Notes: a model not told the origin generated them from the letters alone. A DNA stretch of 64,000 bases from Anastrepha obliqua (GCF_027943255.1 NC_072893.1:134353784-134417783); one strand, 5' to 3'. Counted from the first letter of the stretch, positions 25,824 through 41,500 are shown. Numbers and translations: made by a program.

Positions 25824-26569
25824 TTGAGATAAATTCGAGTCACAGAGGCTTTTGTCTGATATTTTGTGATTGTTGTACATCCAATTTCCAACCGATTGCC
25901 AAAAAGTGTAGATGGTTGGAAAGTGGGCAGTCTTACCTAACGTACAATGAAAGTTTCAGCGAAATCAGAGCAAAATTGAGGGAACTATGGGACTCTTACC
26001 GCCAAAAATGTTGAGGAAAATTCGAGTCAGAGAGGCTTTTGTCTTACATTTTGTGATTGTTTTACATCCAATTTCCAACCGATTGCCAAAAAGTGTAGAT
26101 GGTTGGAAAGTGGTCAGTCTTACCTAACGTACAATCAAAGCTTCAGCGAAATCAGAAAAAATTGGGGGAAGTATGGGACTCTTACCGCCAAATATGTTGA
26201 GGAAAATTCGAGTCAGAGAGGCTTTTGTCTGATATTTTGTGATTGTTGTACATCCAATTTCCAACCGATTGCCAAAAAGTGTACATTGTTGGAAAGTGGA
26301 GAGTCTTACCTAACGTACAATGAAAGTTTCAGCGAAATCAGAGCAAAATTCAGGGAACTATGGGACTTTTACCGCCAAAAATGTTGAGGAAAATTCGAGT
26401 CAGAGAGGCTTTTGTCTGATATTTTGTGATTGGTTTACATCCAATTTCCAACCGATTGCCAAAAAGTGTACATTGTTGGAAAGTGGGGGTCTTACCTAAC
26501 GTACAATGAAAGTTTCAGCGAAATCTGAGCAAAATTGAGGGAACTATGGGACTCTTACCGCCAAAAATG

Positions 26570-29500
26570 TTGAGGAAAATTCGAGTCAGAGAGGCTTTTG
26601 TCTTACATTTTGTGATTGTTTTACATCCAATTTCTAACCGATTGCCAAAAGGTGTACATTGTTGGAAAGTGGGGAGTCTTACCTAACGTACAATCAAAGT
26701 TTCAGCGAAATCAGAAAAAATTGAGGGAACTATGGGACTCTTACCGCCAAATATGTTGAGGAAAATTCGAGTCAGAGAGGCTTTTGTCTGATATTTTGTG
26801 ATTGTTGTACATCCAATTTCCAACCGATTGCCAAAAAGTGTACATGGTTGGAAAGAATGGAGTCTTACCTAACGTACAATGAAAGTTTCAGCGAAATCAG
26901 AGCAAAATTGAGGGAACTATGGGACTCTTACCGCCAAAAATGTTGAGGAAAATTCGAGTCAGAGAGGCTTTTGTCTTACATTTTGTGATTGTTTTACATC
27001 CAATTTCCACCCGATTGCCAAAGAGTGTACACTGTTAAAAAGTGGGGAGTCTTACCTAACGTACAATGAAAGTCTCAGCGAAATCTGAGCAAAATTAAGG
27101 GAACTATGGGACTCTTACCGCCAAAAATGTTGAGGAAAATTCGAGTCAGAGAGGCTTTTGTCTTACATTTTGTGATTGTTTTCATCCAATTTCCAACCGA
27201 TTGCCAAAAAGTGTACATTGTTGGAAAGTGGGGAGTCTTACCTAACGTACAATGAAAGTTTCAGCGAAATCTGAGCAAAGTTTTGGGACTTATGGGACTT
27301 TTACCGCCAAAAAAAGTTTCAGGAAAATTCGAGTCAGAGAGGCTTTTGTCTTAAATTTTGTGATTGTTTTACATCCAATTTCCAACCGATTGCCAAAAAG
27401 TGTAGATGGTTGGAAAGTGGGGAGTCTTACCTAACGTACAATGAAAGTCTCAGCGAAATCAGAGCAAAATTCAGGGAACTATGGGACTCTTACCGCCAAA
27501 AATGTTGAGGAAAATTCGAGTCAGAGAGGCTTTTGTCTTACATTTTGTGATTGTTTTACGTCCAATTTCCAACCGATTGCCAAAAGGTGTACATTGTTGG
27601 AAAGTGGGGAGTCTTACCTAACGTACAATCAAAGTTTTAGCGAAATCAGAAAAAATTGAGGGAACTGTGGGACTCTTACCGCCAAATATGTTGAGGAAAA
27701 TTCGAGACAGAGAGGCTTTTGTCTGATATTTTGTGATTGGTTTACATCCAATTTCCAACCGATTGCCAAAAAGTGTACATGGTTGGAAAGAGTTGAGTCT
27801 TACCTAACGTACAATGAAAGTCTCTGCGAAATCAGAACAAAAGTGAGGGAACTACGGGACTTTTCCCGCCAAAAAAAGTTTGAGGAAAATTCGAGCCAGA
27901 GAGGCTTTTGTCTTACATTTTGTGATTGTTTTACATCCAATTTCCAACCGATTGCCAAAAAGTGTGGCAGTTTCAGCGAAATCAGAGCAAAATTGAGGGA
28001 ACTATGGGACTGTTACCGCAAAAAATGTTGAGATAAATTCGAGTCAGAGAGGCTTTTGTCTGATATTTTGTGATTGGTTTACATCCAATTTCCAACCGAT
28101 TGCCAAAAGGTGTACATTGTTGGAAAGTGGGGAGTCTTACCTAACGTGCAATGAAAGTCTCAGCGAAATCAGAGCAAAATTGAGGGAACTATGGGACTCT
28201 TACCGCCAAAAATGTTGAGGAAAATTCGAGTCACAGAGGCTTTTGTCTGATATTTTGTGATTGTTGTACATCCAATTTCCAACCGATTGCCAAAAAGTGT
28301 AGATGGTTGGAAAGTGGGCAGTCTTACCTAACGTACAATGAAAGTTTCAGCGAAATCAGAGCAAAATTGAGGGAACTATGGGACTCTTACCGCCAAAAAT
28401 GTTGAGGAAAATTCGAGTCAGAGAGGCTTTTGTCTTACATTTTGTGATTGTTTTACATCCAATTTCCAACCGATTGCCAAAAAGTGTAGATGGTTGGAAA
28501 GTGGGCAGTCTTACCTAACGTACAATCGAAGCTTCAGCGAAATCAGAAAAAATTCAGGGAAGTATGGGACTCTTACCGCCAAATATGTTGAGGAAAATTC
28601 GAGTCAGAGAGGCTTTTGTCTGATATTTTGTGATTGTTGTACATCCAATTTCCAACCGATTGCCAAAAAGTGTACATTGTTGGAAAGTGGAGAGTCTTAC
28701 CTAACGTACAATGAAAGTTTCAGCGAAATCAGAGCAAAATTCAGGGAACTATGGGACTTTTACCGCCAAAAATGTTGAGGAAAATTCGAGTCAGAGAGGC
28801 TTTTGTCTGATATTTTGTGATTGGTTTACATCCAATTTCCAACCGATTGCCAAAAAGTGTACATTGTTGGAAAGTGGGGGTCTTACCTAACGTACAATGA
28901 AAGTTTCAGCGAAATCTGAGCAAAGTTTTGGGACTTATGGAACTTTTACCGCCAAAAAAAGTTTCAGGAAAATTCGAGTCAGAGAGGCTTTTGTCTTACA
29001 TTTTGTGATTGTTTTACATCCAATTTCCAACCGATTGCCAAAAAGTGTACATGGTTGGAAAGTGGGGAGTCTTTCCTAACGTACAATGAAAGTTTCAGCG
29101 AAATCAGAGCAAAATTGAGGGAACTATGGGACTCTTACCGCCAAATATGTTGAGGCAAATTCGAGTCAGAGAGGCTTTTGTCTGATATTTTGTGATTGTT
29201 GTACATCCAATTTCCAACCTATTGCCAAAAAGTGTACATGGTTGGAAAGAATGGAGTCTTACCTAACGTACAATGGAAGTTTCAGCGAAATCAAAGCAAA
29301 ATTGAGGGAACTATGGGACTCTTAGCGCCAAAAATGTTGAGGAAAATTCGAGTCAGAGAGGCTTTTGTCTGATATTTTGTGATTGGTTTACATCCAATTT
29401 CCAACCGATTGCCAAAAATTGTACATAATTGGAAAGTGAGGAGTCTTACCTAACGTACAATGAAAGTCTCTGCGAAATCAGAACAAAATTGAGGGAACTA

Positions 29501-31440
29501 TGGGACTTTTCCCACCAAAAAAAGTTTGAGGAAAATTCGAGTCAGAGAGGCTTTTGTCTTACATTTTGTGATTGTTTTACATCCAATTTCCAACCGATTG
29601 CCAAATAGTGTAGATGGTTGGAAAGTGGGCAGTCTTACCTAACGTACAATTAAAGCTTCAGCGAAATCAGAAAAAATTGAGGGAAGTATGGGACTCTTAC
29701 CGCCAAATATGTTGAGGAAAATTCGAGTCAGAGAGGCTTTTGTCTGATATTTTGTGATTGTTGTACATCCAATTTCCAACCGATTGCCAAAAAGTGTACA
29801 TTGTTGGAAAGTGGAGAGTCTTACCTAACGTACAATGAAAGTTTCAGCGAAATCAGAGCAAAATTCAGGGAACTATGGGACTTTTACCGCCAAAAATGTT
29901 GAGGAAAATTCGAGTCAGAGAGGCTTTTGTCTGATATTTTGTGATTGGTTTACATCCAATTTCCAACCGATTGCCAAAAAGAGTACATTGTTGGAAAGTG
30001 GGGGTCTTACCTAACGTACAATGAAAGTTTCAGCGAAATCTGAGCAAAGTTTTGGGACTTATGGAACTTTTACCGCCAAAAAAAGTTTCAGGAAAATTCG
30101 AATCAGAGAGGCTTTTGTCTTACATTTTGTGATTGTTTTACATCCAATTTCCAACCGATTGCCAAAAAGTGTACATGGTTGGAAAGTGGGGAGTCTTTCC
30201 TAACGTACAATGAAAGTTTCAGCGAAATCAGAGCAAAATTGAGGGAACTATGGGACTCTTACCGCCAAAAATGTTGAGGAAAATTCGAGTCAGAGAGGCT
30301 TTTGTCTTACATTTTGTGATTGTTTTACATCCAATATCCAACCGATTGCCAAAAGGTGTACATTGTTGGAAAGTGGGGAGTCTTACCTAACGTACAATCA
30401 AAGTTTCAGCGAAATCAGAAAAAATTGAGGGAACTATGGGACTCTTACCGCCAAATATGTTGAGGAAAATTCGAGTCAGAGAGGCTTTTGTCTGATATTT
30501 TGTGATTGTTGTACATCCAATTTCCAACCGATTGCCAAAAAGTGTACATGGTTGGAAAGAATGGAGTCTTACCTAACGTACAGTGAAAGTTTCAGCGAAA
30601 TCAGAGCAAAATTGAGGGAACTATGGGACTCTTACCGCCAAAAATGTTGAGGAAAATTCGAGTCAGAGAGGCTTTTGTCTTACATTTTGTGATTGTTTTA
30701 CATCCAATTTCCACCCGATTGCCAAAGAGTGTACACTGTTAAAAAGTGGGGAGTCTTACCTAACGTACAATGAAAGTCTCAGCGAAATCTGAGCAAAATT
30801 AAGGGAACTATGGGACTCTTACCGCCAAAAATGTTGAGGAAAATTCGAGTCAGAGAGGCTTTTGTCTTACATTTTGTGATTGTTTTACATCCAATTTCCA
30901 ACCGATTGCCAAAAAGTGTACATTGTTGGAAAGTGGGGAGTCTTACCTAACGTACAATGAAAGTTTCAGCGAAATCTGAGCAAAGTTTTGGGACTTATGG
31001 GACTTTTACCGCCAAAAAAAGTTTCAGGAAAATTCGAGTCAGAGAGGCTTTTGTCTAAAATTTTGTGATTGTTTTACATCCAATTTCCAACCGATTGCCA
31101 AAAAGTGTAGATGGTTGGAAAGTGGGGAGTCTTACCTAACGTACAATGAAAGTCTCAGCGAAATCAGAGCAAAATTCAGGGAACTATGGGACTCTTACCG
31201 CCAAAAATGTTGAGGAAAATTCGAGTCAGAGAGGCTTTTGTCTTACATTTTGTGATTGTTTTACGTCCAATTTCCAACCGATTGCCAAAAGGTGTACATT
31301 GTTGGAAAGTGGGGAGTCTTACCTAACGTACAATCAAAGTTTTAGCGAAATCAGAAAAAATTGAGGGAACTGTGGGACTCTTACCGCCAAATATGTTGAG
31401 GAAAATTCGAGTCAGAGAGGCTTTTGTCTGATATTTTGTG
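26570..31440. repeat. Long-range duplicated satellite block, copy 1
   Basis: This block matches about 48361-53231 at a constant offset of 21791 bp. Shared rare variants prove common descent: TTTTCATCC (one base missing) at 27181, CGAGACAGAG near 27704, GAGGCAAATTCG at 29153, and CCAAATAGTG at 29604. The left boundary is approximate. Confidence 0.88.
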
Positions 31441-32049
31441 ATTGGTTTACATCCAATTTCCAACCGATTGCCAAAAAGTGTACATGGTTGGAAAGAGTTG
31501 AGTCTTACCTAACGTACAATGAAAGTCTCTGCGAAATCAGAACAAAAGTGAGGGAACTACGGGACTTTTCCCGCCAAAAAAAGTTTGAGGAAAATTCGAG
31601 CCAGAGAGGCTTTTGTCTTACATTTTGTGATTGTTTTACATCCAATTTCCAACCGATTGCCAAAAAGTGTGGCAGTTTCAGCGAAATCAGAGCAAAATTG
31701 AGGGAACTATGGGACTGTTACCGCAAAAAATGTTGAGATAAATTCGAGTCAGAGAGGCTTTTGTCTGATATTTTGTGATTGGTTTACATCCAATTTCCAA
31801 CCGATTGCCAAAAGGTGTACATTGTTGGAAAGTGGGGAGTCTTACCTAACGTGCAATGAAAGTCTCAGCGAAATCAGAGCAAAATTGAGGAAACTATGGG
31901 ACTCTTACCGCCAAAAATGTTGAGGAAAATTCGAGTCACAGAGGCTTTTGTCTGATATTTTGTGATTGTTGTACATCCAATTTCCAACCGATTGCCAAAA
32001 AGTGTAGATGGTTGGAAAGTGGGGAGTCTTACCTAACGTACAATGAAAG

Positions 32050-35000
32050 TTTCAGCGAAATCAGAGCAAAATTGAGGGAACTATGGGACTCTTACCGCCA
32101 AAAATGTTGAGGAAAATTCGAGTCAGAGAGGCTTTTGTCTTACATTTTGTGATTGTTTTACATCCAATTTCCAACCGATTGCCAAAAAGTGTAGATGGTT
32201 GGAAAGTGGGCAGTCTTACCTAACGTACAATCAAAGCTTCAGCGAAATCAGAAAAAATTGAGGGAAGTATGGGACTCTTACCGCCAAATATGTTGAGGAA
32301 AATTCGAGTCAGAGAGGCTTTTGTCTGATATTTTGTGATTGTTGTACATCCAATTTCCAACCGATTGCCAAAAAGTGTAGATGGTTGGAAAGTGGAGAGT
32401 CTTACCTAACGTACAATGAAAGTTTTAGCGAAATCAGAGCAAAATTCAGGGAACTATGGGACTTTTACCGCCAAAAATGTTGAGGAAAATTCGAGTCAGA
32501 GAGGCTTTTGTCTGATATTTTGTGATTGGTTTACATCCAATTTCCAACCGATTGCCAAAAAGTGTACATTGTTGGAAAGTGGGGGTCTTACCTAACGTAC
32601 AATGAAAGTTTCAGCGAAATCTGAGCAAAGTTTTGGGACTTATGGAACTTTTACCGCCAAAAAAAGTTTCAGGAAAATTCGAGTCAGAGAGGATTTTGTC
32701 TTACATTTTGTGATTGTTTTACATCCAATTTCCAACCGATTGCCAAAAAGTGTACATTGTTGGAAAGTGGGGAGTCTTTCCTAACGTACAATGAAAGTTT
32801 CAGCGAAATCAGAGCAAAATTAAGGGAACTATGGGACTCTTACCGCCAAAAATGTTGAGGAAAATTCGAGTCAGAGAGGCTTTTGTCTTACATTTTGTGA
32901 TTGTTTTACATCCAATTTCCAACCGATTGCCAAAAGGTGTACATTGTTGGAAAGTGGGGAGTCTTACCTAACGTACAATCAAAGTTTCAGCGAAATCAGA
33001 AAAAATTGAGGGAACTGTGGGACTCTTACCGCCAAATATGTTGAGGAAAATTCGAGTCAGAGAGGCTTTTGTCTTACATTTTGTGATTGTTTTACATCCA
33101 ATTTCCAACCGATTGCCAAAAGGTGTACATTGTTGGAAAGTGGGGAGTCTTACCTAACGTACAATCAAAGTTTCAGCGAAATCAGAAAAAATTGAGGGAA
33201 CTGTGGGACTCTTACCGCCAAATATGTTGAGGAAAATTCGAGTCAGAGAGGCTTTTGTCTGATATTTTGTGATTGGTTTACATCCAATTTCCAACCGATT
33301 GCCAAAAAGTGTACATGGTTGTAAAGAGTTGAGTCTTACCTAACGTACAATGAAAGTCTCTGCGAAATCAGAACAAAATTGAGGGAACTGTGGGACTCTT
33401 ACCGCCAAAAATGTTGAGGAAAATTCGAGTCAGAGAGGCTTTTGTCTGATATTTTGTGATTGTTGTACATCCAATTTCCAACCGATTGTCAAAAAGTGTA
33501 CATTGTTGGAAAGTGGGCAGTCTTACCTAACGTGCAATGAAAGTTCCAGCGAAATCAGAGCAAAATTAAGGGAACTATGGGACTCTTACCGCCAAAAATG
33601 TTGAGGAAAATTCGAGTCAGAGAGGCTTTTGTCTTACATTTTGTGATTGTTTTACGTCCAATTTCCAACCGATTGCCAAAAGGTGTACATTGTTGGAAAG
33701 TGGGGAGTCTTACCTAACGTACAATCAAAGTTTTAGCGAAATCAGAAAAAATTGAGGGAACTGTGGGACTCTTACCGCCAAATATGTTGAGGAAAATTCG
33801 AGTCAGAGAGGCTTTTGTCTGATATTTTGTGATTGGTTTACATCCAATTTCCAACCGATTGCCAAAAAGTGTACATGGTTGGAAAGAGTTGAGTCTTACC
33901 TAACGTACAATGAAAGTCTCTGCGAAATCAGAACAAAAGTGAGGGAACTACGGGACTTTTCCCGCCAAAAAAAGTTTGAGGAAAATTCGAGCCAGAGAGG
34001 CTTTTGTCTTACATTTTGTGATTGTTTTACATCCAATTTCCAACCGATTGCCAAAAAGTGTGGCAGTTTCAGCGAAATCAGAGCAAAATTGAGGGAACTA
34101 TGGGACTGTTACCGCAAAAAATGTTGAGATAAATTCGAGTCAGAGAGGCTTTTGTCTGATATTTTGTGATTGGTTTACATCCAATTTCCAACCGATTGCC
34201 AAAAGGTGTACATTGTTGGAAAGTGGGGAGTCTTACCTAACGTGCAATGAAAGTCTCAGCGAAATCAGAGCAAAATTGAGGAAACTATGGGACTCTTACC
34301 GCCAAAAATGTTGAGGAAAATTCGAGTCACAGAGGCTTTTGTCTGATATTTTGTGATTGTTGTACATCCAATTTCCAACCGATTGCCAAAAAGTGTAGAT
34401 GGTTGGAAAGTGGGGAGTCTTACCTAACGTACAATGAAAGTTTCAGCGAAATCAGAGCAAAATTGAGGGAACTATGGGACTCTTACCGCCAAAAATGTTG
34501 AGGAAAATTCGAGTCAGAGAGGCTTTTGTCTTACATTTTGTGATTGTTTTACATCCAATTTCCAACCGATTGCCAAAAAGTGTAGATGGTTGGAAAGTGG
34601 GCAGTCTTACCTAACGTACAATCAAAGCTTCAGCGAAATCAGAAAAAATTGAGGGAAGTATGGGACTCTTACCGCCAAATATGTTGAGGAAAATTCGAGT
34701 CAGAGAGGCTTTTGTCTGATATTTTGTGATTGTTGTACATCCAATTTCCAACCGATTGCCAAAAAGTGTAGATGGTTGGAAAGCGGAGAGTCTTACCTAA
34801 CGTACAATGAAAGTTTTAGCGAAATCAGAGCAAAATTCAGGGAACTATGGGACTTTTACCGCCAAAAATGTTGAGGAAAATTCGAGTCAGAGAGGCTTTT
34901 GTCTGATATTTTGTGATTGGTTTACATCCAATTTCCAACCGATTGCCAAAAAGTGTACATTGTTGGAAAGTGGGGGTCTTACCTAACGTACAATGAAAGT

Positions 35001-37272
35001 TTCAGCGAAATCTGAGCAAAGTTTTGGGACTTATGGAACTTTTACCGCCAAAAAAAGTTTCAGGAAAATTCGAGTCAGAGAGGATTTTGTCTTACATTTT
35101 GTGATTGTTTTACATCCAATTTCCAACCGATTGCCAAAAAGTGTACATTGTTGGAAAGTGGGGAGTCTTTCCTAACGTACAATGAAAGTTTCAGCGAAAT
35201 CAGAGCAAAATTAAGGGAACTATGGGACTCTTACCGCCAAAAATGTTGAGGAAAATTCGAGTCAGAGAGGCTTTTGTCTTACATTTTGTGATTGTTTTAC
35301 ATCCAATTTCCAACCGATTGCCAAAAGGTGTACATTGTTGGAAAGTGGGGAGTCTTACCTAACGTACAATCAAAGTTTCAGCGAAATCAGAAAAAATTGA
35401 GGGAACTGTGGGACTCTTACCGCCAAATATGTTGAGGAAAATTCGAGTCAGAGAGGCTTTTGTCTGATATTTTGTGATTGGTTTACATCCAATTTCCAAC
35501 CGATTGCCAAAAAGTGTACATGGTTGTAAAGAGTTGAGTCTTACCTAACGTACAATGAAAGTCTCTGCGAAATCAGAACAAAATTGAGGGAACTGTGGGA
35601 CTCTTACCGCCAAAAATGTTGAGGAAAATTCGAGTCAGAGAGGCTTTTGTCTGATATTTTGTGATTGTTGTACATCCAATTTCCAACCGATTGTCAAAAA
35701 GTGTACATTGTTGGAAAGTGGGCAGTCTTACCTAACGTGCAATGAAAGTTCCAGCGAAATCAGAGCAAAATTAAGGGAACTATGGGACTCTTACCGCCAA
35801 AAATGTTGAGGAAAATTCGAGTCAGAGAGGCTTTTGTCTTACATTTTGTGATTGTTTTACGTCCAATTTCCAACCGATTGCCAAAAGGTGTACATAATTG
35901 GAAAGTGAGGAGTCTTACCTAGCGTACAATGAAAGTCTCTGCGAAATCAGAACAAAATTGAGGGAACTGTGGGACTCTTACCGCCAAATATGTTGAGGAA
36001 AATTCGAGTCAGAGAGGCTTTTGTCTGATATTTTGTGATTGGTTTACATCCAATTTCCAACCGATTGCCAAAAAGTGTACATGGTTGAAAAGAGTTGAGT
36101 CTTACCTAACGTACAATCAAAGTTTTTGCGAAATCAGAAAAAATTGAGGGAACTGTGGGACTCTTACCGCCAAATATGTTGAGGAAAATTCGAGTCAGAG
36201 AGGCTTTTGTCTGATATTTTGTGATTGGTTTACATCCAATTTCCAACCGATTGTCAAAAAGTGTACATTGTTGGAAAGTGGGCAGTCTTACCTAACGTGC
36301 AATGAAAGTTTCAGCGAAATCAGAGCAAAATTGAGGGAACTATGGGACTCTTACCGCCAAAAATGTTGAGGAAAATTCGAGTCAGAGAGGCTTTTGTCTT
36401 ACATTTTGTGATTGTTTTACATCCAATTTCCAACCGATTGCCAAAAAGTGTAGATGGTTGGAAAGTGGTCAGTCTTTCCTAACGTACAATCAAAGCTTCA
36501 GCGAAATCAGAAAAAATTGAGGGAAGTATGGGACTCTTACCGCCAAATATGTTGAGGAAAATTCGAGTCAGAGAGGCTTCTGTCTGATATTTTGTGATTG
36601 TTGTACATCCAATTTCCAACCGATTGCCAAAAAGTGTACATTGTTGGAAAGTGGAGAGTCTTACCTAACGTACAATGAAAGTTTCAGCGAAATCAGAGCA
36701 AAATTCAGGGAACTATGGGACTTTTACCGCCAAAAATGTTGAGGAAAATTCGAGTCAGAGAGGCTTTTGTCTGATATTTTGTGATTGGTTTACATCCAAT
36801 TTCCAACCGATTGCCAAAAAGTGTACATTGTTGGAAAGTGGGGGTCTTACCTAACGTACAATGAAAGTTTCAGCGAAATCTGAGCAAAGTTTTGGGACTT
36901 ATGGAACTTTTACCGCCAAAAAAAGTTTCAGGAAAATTCGAGTCAGAGAGGCTTTTGTCTTACATTTTGTGATTGTTTTACATCCAATTTCCAACCGATT
37001 GCCAAAAAGTGTACATTGTTGGAAAGTGGGGAGTCTTTCCTAACGTACAATGAAAGTTTCAGCGAAATCAGAGCAAAATTAAGGGAACTATGGGACTCTT
37101 ACCGCCAAAAATGTTGAGGAAAATTCGAGTCAGAGAGGCTTTTGTCTTACATTTTGTGATTGTTTTACATCCAATTTCCAACCGATTGCCAAAAGGTGTA
37201 CATTGTTGGAAAGTGGGGAGTCTTACCTAACGTACAATCAAAGTTTTAGCGAAATCAGAAAAAATTGAGGGA
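32050..37272. repeat. 5.2-kb block duplicated at 9380 bp, copy 1
   Basis: This block matches about 41430-46652 at an offset of 9380 bp, including the private variants GAGAGGATTTTG and GAGGCTTCTGTC (36577 and 45957). I noticed one substitution (AAGCGGAGAG at 34783 versus AAGTGGAGAG). Within it, parts recur at 2391 bp, for example 31488 to 33879 and 32602 to 34993. Confidence 0.87.
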
Positions 37273-38540
37273 AGTATGGGACTCTTACCGCCAAATATGT
37301 TGAGGAAAATTCGAGTCAGAGAGGCTTTTGTCTTACATTTTGTGATTGTTTTACATCCAATTTCCACCCGATTGCCAAAGAGTGTACACTGTTAAAAAGT
37401 GGGGAGTCTTACCTAACGTACAATGAAAGTTTCAGCGAAATCTGAGCAAAGTTTTGGGACTTATGGGACTTTTACCGCCAAAAAAAGTTTCAGGAAAATT
37501 CGAGTCAGAGAGGCTTTTGTCTAAAATTTTGTGATTGTTTTACATCCAATTTCCAACCGATTGCCAAAAAGTGTAGATGGTTGGAAAGTGGGGAGTCTTA
37601 CCTAACGTACAATGAAAGTCTCAGCGAAATCAGAGCAAAATTCAGGGAACTATGGGACTCTTACCGCCAAAAATGTTGAGGAAAATTCGAGTCAGAGAGG
37701 CTTTTGTCTTACATTTTGTGATTGTTTTACGTCCAATTTCCAACCGATTGCCAAAAGGTGTACATTGTTGGAAAGTGGGGAGTCTTACCTAACGTACAAT
37801 CAAAGTTTTAGCGAAATCAGAAAAAATTGAGGGAACTGTGGGACTCTTACCGCCAAATATGTTGAGGAAAATTCGAGTCAGAGAGGCTTTTGTCTGATAT
37901 TTTGTGATTGGTTTACATCCAATTTCCAACCGATTGCCAAAAAGTGTACATGGTTGGAAAGAGTTGAGTCTTACCTAACGTACAATGAAAGTCTCTGCGA
38001 AATCAGAACAAAAGTGAGGGAACTACGGGACTTTTCCCGCCAAAAAAAGTTTGAGGAAAATTCGAGCCAGAGAGGCTTTTGTCTTACATTTTGTGATTGT
38101 TTTACATCCAATTTCCAACCGATTGCCAAAAAGTGTGGCAGTTTCAGCGAAATCAGAGCAAAATTGAGGGAACTATGGGACTGTTACCGCAAAAAATGTT
38201 GAGATAAATTCGAGTCAGAGAGGCTTTTGTCTGATATTTTGTGATTGGTTTACATCCAATTTCCAACCGATTGCCAAAAGGTGTACATTGTTGGAAAGTG
38301 GGGAGTCTTACCTAACGTGCAATGAAAGTCTCAGCGAAATCAGAGCAAAATTGAGGAAACTATGGGACTCTTACCGCCAAAAATGTTGAGGAAAATTCGA
38401 GTCACAGAGGCTTTTGTCTGATATTTTGTGATTGTTGTACATCCAATTTCCAACCGATTGCCAAAAAGTGTAGATGGTTGGAAAGTGGGGAGTCTTACCT
38501 AACGTACAATGAAAGTCTCAGCGAAATCAGAGCAAAATTC

Positions 38541-41500
38541 AGGGAACTATGGGACTCTTACCGCCAAAAATGTTGAGGAAAATTCGAGTCAGAGAGGCTT
38601 TTGTCTTACATTTTGTGATTGTTTTACGTCCAATTTCCAACCGATTGCCAAAAGGTGTACATTGTTGGAAAGTGGGGAGTCTTACCTAACGTACAATCAA
38701 AGTTTTAGCGAAATCAGAAAAAATTGAGGGAACTGTGGGACTCTTACCGCCAAATATGTTGAGGAAAATTCGAGTCAGAGAGGCTTTTGTCTGATATTTT
38801 GTGATTGGTTTACATCCAATTTCCAACCGATTGCCAAAAAGTGTACATGGTTGGAAAGAGTTGAGTCTTACCTAACGTACAATGAAAGTCTCTGCGAAAT
38901 CAGAACAAAAGTGAGGGAACTACGGGACTTTTCCCGCCAAAAAAAGTTTGAGGAAAATTCGAGCCAGAGAGGCTTTTGTCTTACATTTTGTGATTGTTTT
39001 ACATCCAATTTCCAACCGATTGCCAAAAAGTGTGGCAGTTTCAGCGAAATCAGAGCAAAATTGAGGGAACTATGGGACTGTTACCGCAAAAAATGTTGAG
39101 ATAAATTCGAGTCAGAGAGGCTTTTGTCTGATATTTTGTGATTGGTTTACATCCAATTTCCAACCGATTGCCAAAAGGTGTACATTGTTGGAAAGTGGGG
39201 AGTCTTACCTAACGTGCAATGAAAGTCTCAGCGAAATCAGAGCAAAATTGAGGGAACTATGGGACTCTTACCGCCAAAAATGTTGAGGAAAATTCGAGTC
39301 AGAGAGGCTTTTGTCTTACATTTTGTGATTGTTTTACATCCAATTTCCAACCGATTGCCAAAAAGTGTAGATGGTTGGAAAGTGGGCAGTCTTACCTAAC
39401 GTACAATCAAAGCTTCAGCGAAATCAGAAAAAATTGAGGGAAGTATGGGACTCTTACCGCCAAATATGTTGAGGAAAATTCGAGTCAGAGAGGCTTTTGT
39501 CTGATATTTTGTGATTGTTGTACATCCAATTTCCAACCGATTGCCAAAAAGTGTAGATGGTTGGAAAGTGGAGAGTCTTACCTAACGTACAATGAAAGTT
39601 TTAGCGAAATCAGAGCAAAATTCAGGGAACTATGGGACTTTTACCGCCAAAAATGTTGAGGAAAATTCGAGTCAGAGAGGCTTTTGTCTGATATTTTGTG
39701 ATTGGTTTACATCCAATTTCCAACCGATTGCCAAAAAGTGTACATTGTTGGAAAGTGGGGGTCTTACCTAACGTACAATGAAAGTTTCAGCGAAATCTGA
39801 GCAAAGTTTTGGGACTTATGGAACTTTTACCGCCAAAAAAAGTTTCAGGAAAATTCGAGTCAGAGAGGATTTTGTCTTACATTTTGTGATTGTTTTACAT
39901 CCAATTTCCAACCGATTGCCAAAAAGTGTACATTGTTGGAAAGTGGGGAGTCTTTCCTAACGTACAATGAAAGTTTCAGCGAAATCAGAGCAAAATTAAG
40001 GGAACTATGGGACTCTTACCGCCAAAAATGTTGAGGAAAATTCGAGTCAGAGAGGCTTTTGTCTTACATTTTGTGATTGTTTTACATCCAATTTCCAACC
40101 GATTGCCAAAAGGTGTACATTGTTGGAAAGTGGGGAGTCTTACCTAACGTACAATCAAAGTTTCAGCGAAATCAGAAAAAATTGAGGGAACTGTGGGACT
40201 CTTACCGCCAAATATGTTGAGGAAAATTCGAGTCAGAGAGGCTTTTGTCTTACATTTTGTGATTGTTTTACATCCAATTTCCAACCGATTGCCAAAAGGT
40301 GTACATTGTTGGAAAGTGGGGAGTCTTACCTAACGTACAATCAAAGTTTCAGCGAAATCAGAAAAAATTGAGGGAACTGTGGGACTCTTACCGCCAAATA
40401 TGTTGAGGAAAATTCGAGTCAGAGAGGCTTTTGTCTGATATTTTGTGATTGGTTTACATCCAATTTCCAACCGATTGCCAAAAAGTGTACATGGTTGTAA
40501 AGAGTTGAGTCTTACCTAACGTACAATGAAAGTCTCTGCGAAATCAGAACAAAATTGAGGGAACTGTGGGACTCTTACCGCCAAAAATGTTGAGGAAAAT
40601 TCGAGTCAGAGAGGCTTTTGTCTGATATTTTGTGATTGTTGTACATCCAATTTCCAACCGATTGTCAAAAAGTGTACATTGTTGGAAAGTGGGCAGTCTT
40701 ACCTAACGTGCAATGAAAGTTCCAGCGAAATCAGAGCAAAATTAAGGGAACTATGGGACTCTTACCGCCAAAAATGTTGAGGAAAATTCGAGTCAGAGAG
40801 GCTTTTGTCTTACATTTTGTGATTGTTTTACGTCCAATTTCCAACCGATTGCCAAAAGGTGTACATTGTTGGAAAGTGGGGAGTCTTACCTAACGTACAA
40901 TCAAAGTTTTAGCGAAATCAGAAAAAATTGAGGGAACTGTGGGACTCTTACCGCCAAATATGTTGAGGAAAATTCGAGTCAGAGAGGCTTTTGTCTGATA
41001 TTTTGTGATTGGTTTACATCCAATTTCCAACCGATTGCCAAAAAGTGTACATGGTTGGAAAGAGTTGAGTCTTACCTAACGTACAATGAAAGTCTCTGCG
41101 AAATCAGAACAAAAGTGAGGGAACTACGGGACTTTTCCCGCCAAAAAAAGTTTGAGGAAAATTCGAGCCAGAGAGGCTTTTGTCTTACATTTTGTGATTG
41201 TTTTACATCCAATTTCCAACCGATTGCCAAAAAGTGTGGCAGTTTCAGCGAAATCAGAGCAAAATTGAGGGAACTATGGGACTGTTACCGCAAAAAATGT
41301 TGAGATAAATTCGAGTCAGAGAGGCTTTTGTCTGATATTTTGTGATTGGTTTACATCCAATTTCCAACCGATTGCCAAAAGGTGTACATTGTTGGAAAGT
41401 GGGGAGTCTTACCTAACGTGCAATGAAAGTCTCAGCGAAATCAGAGCAAAATTGAGGGAACTATGGGACTCTTACCGCCAAAAATGTTGAGGAAAATTCG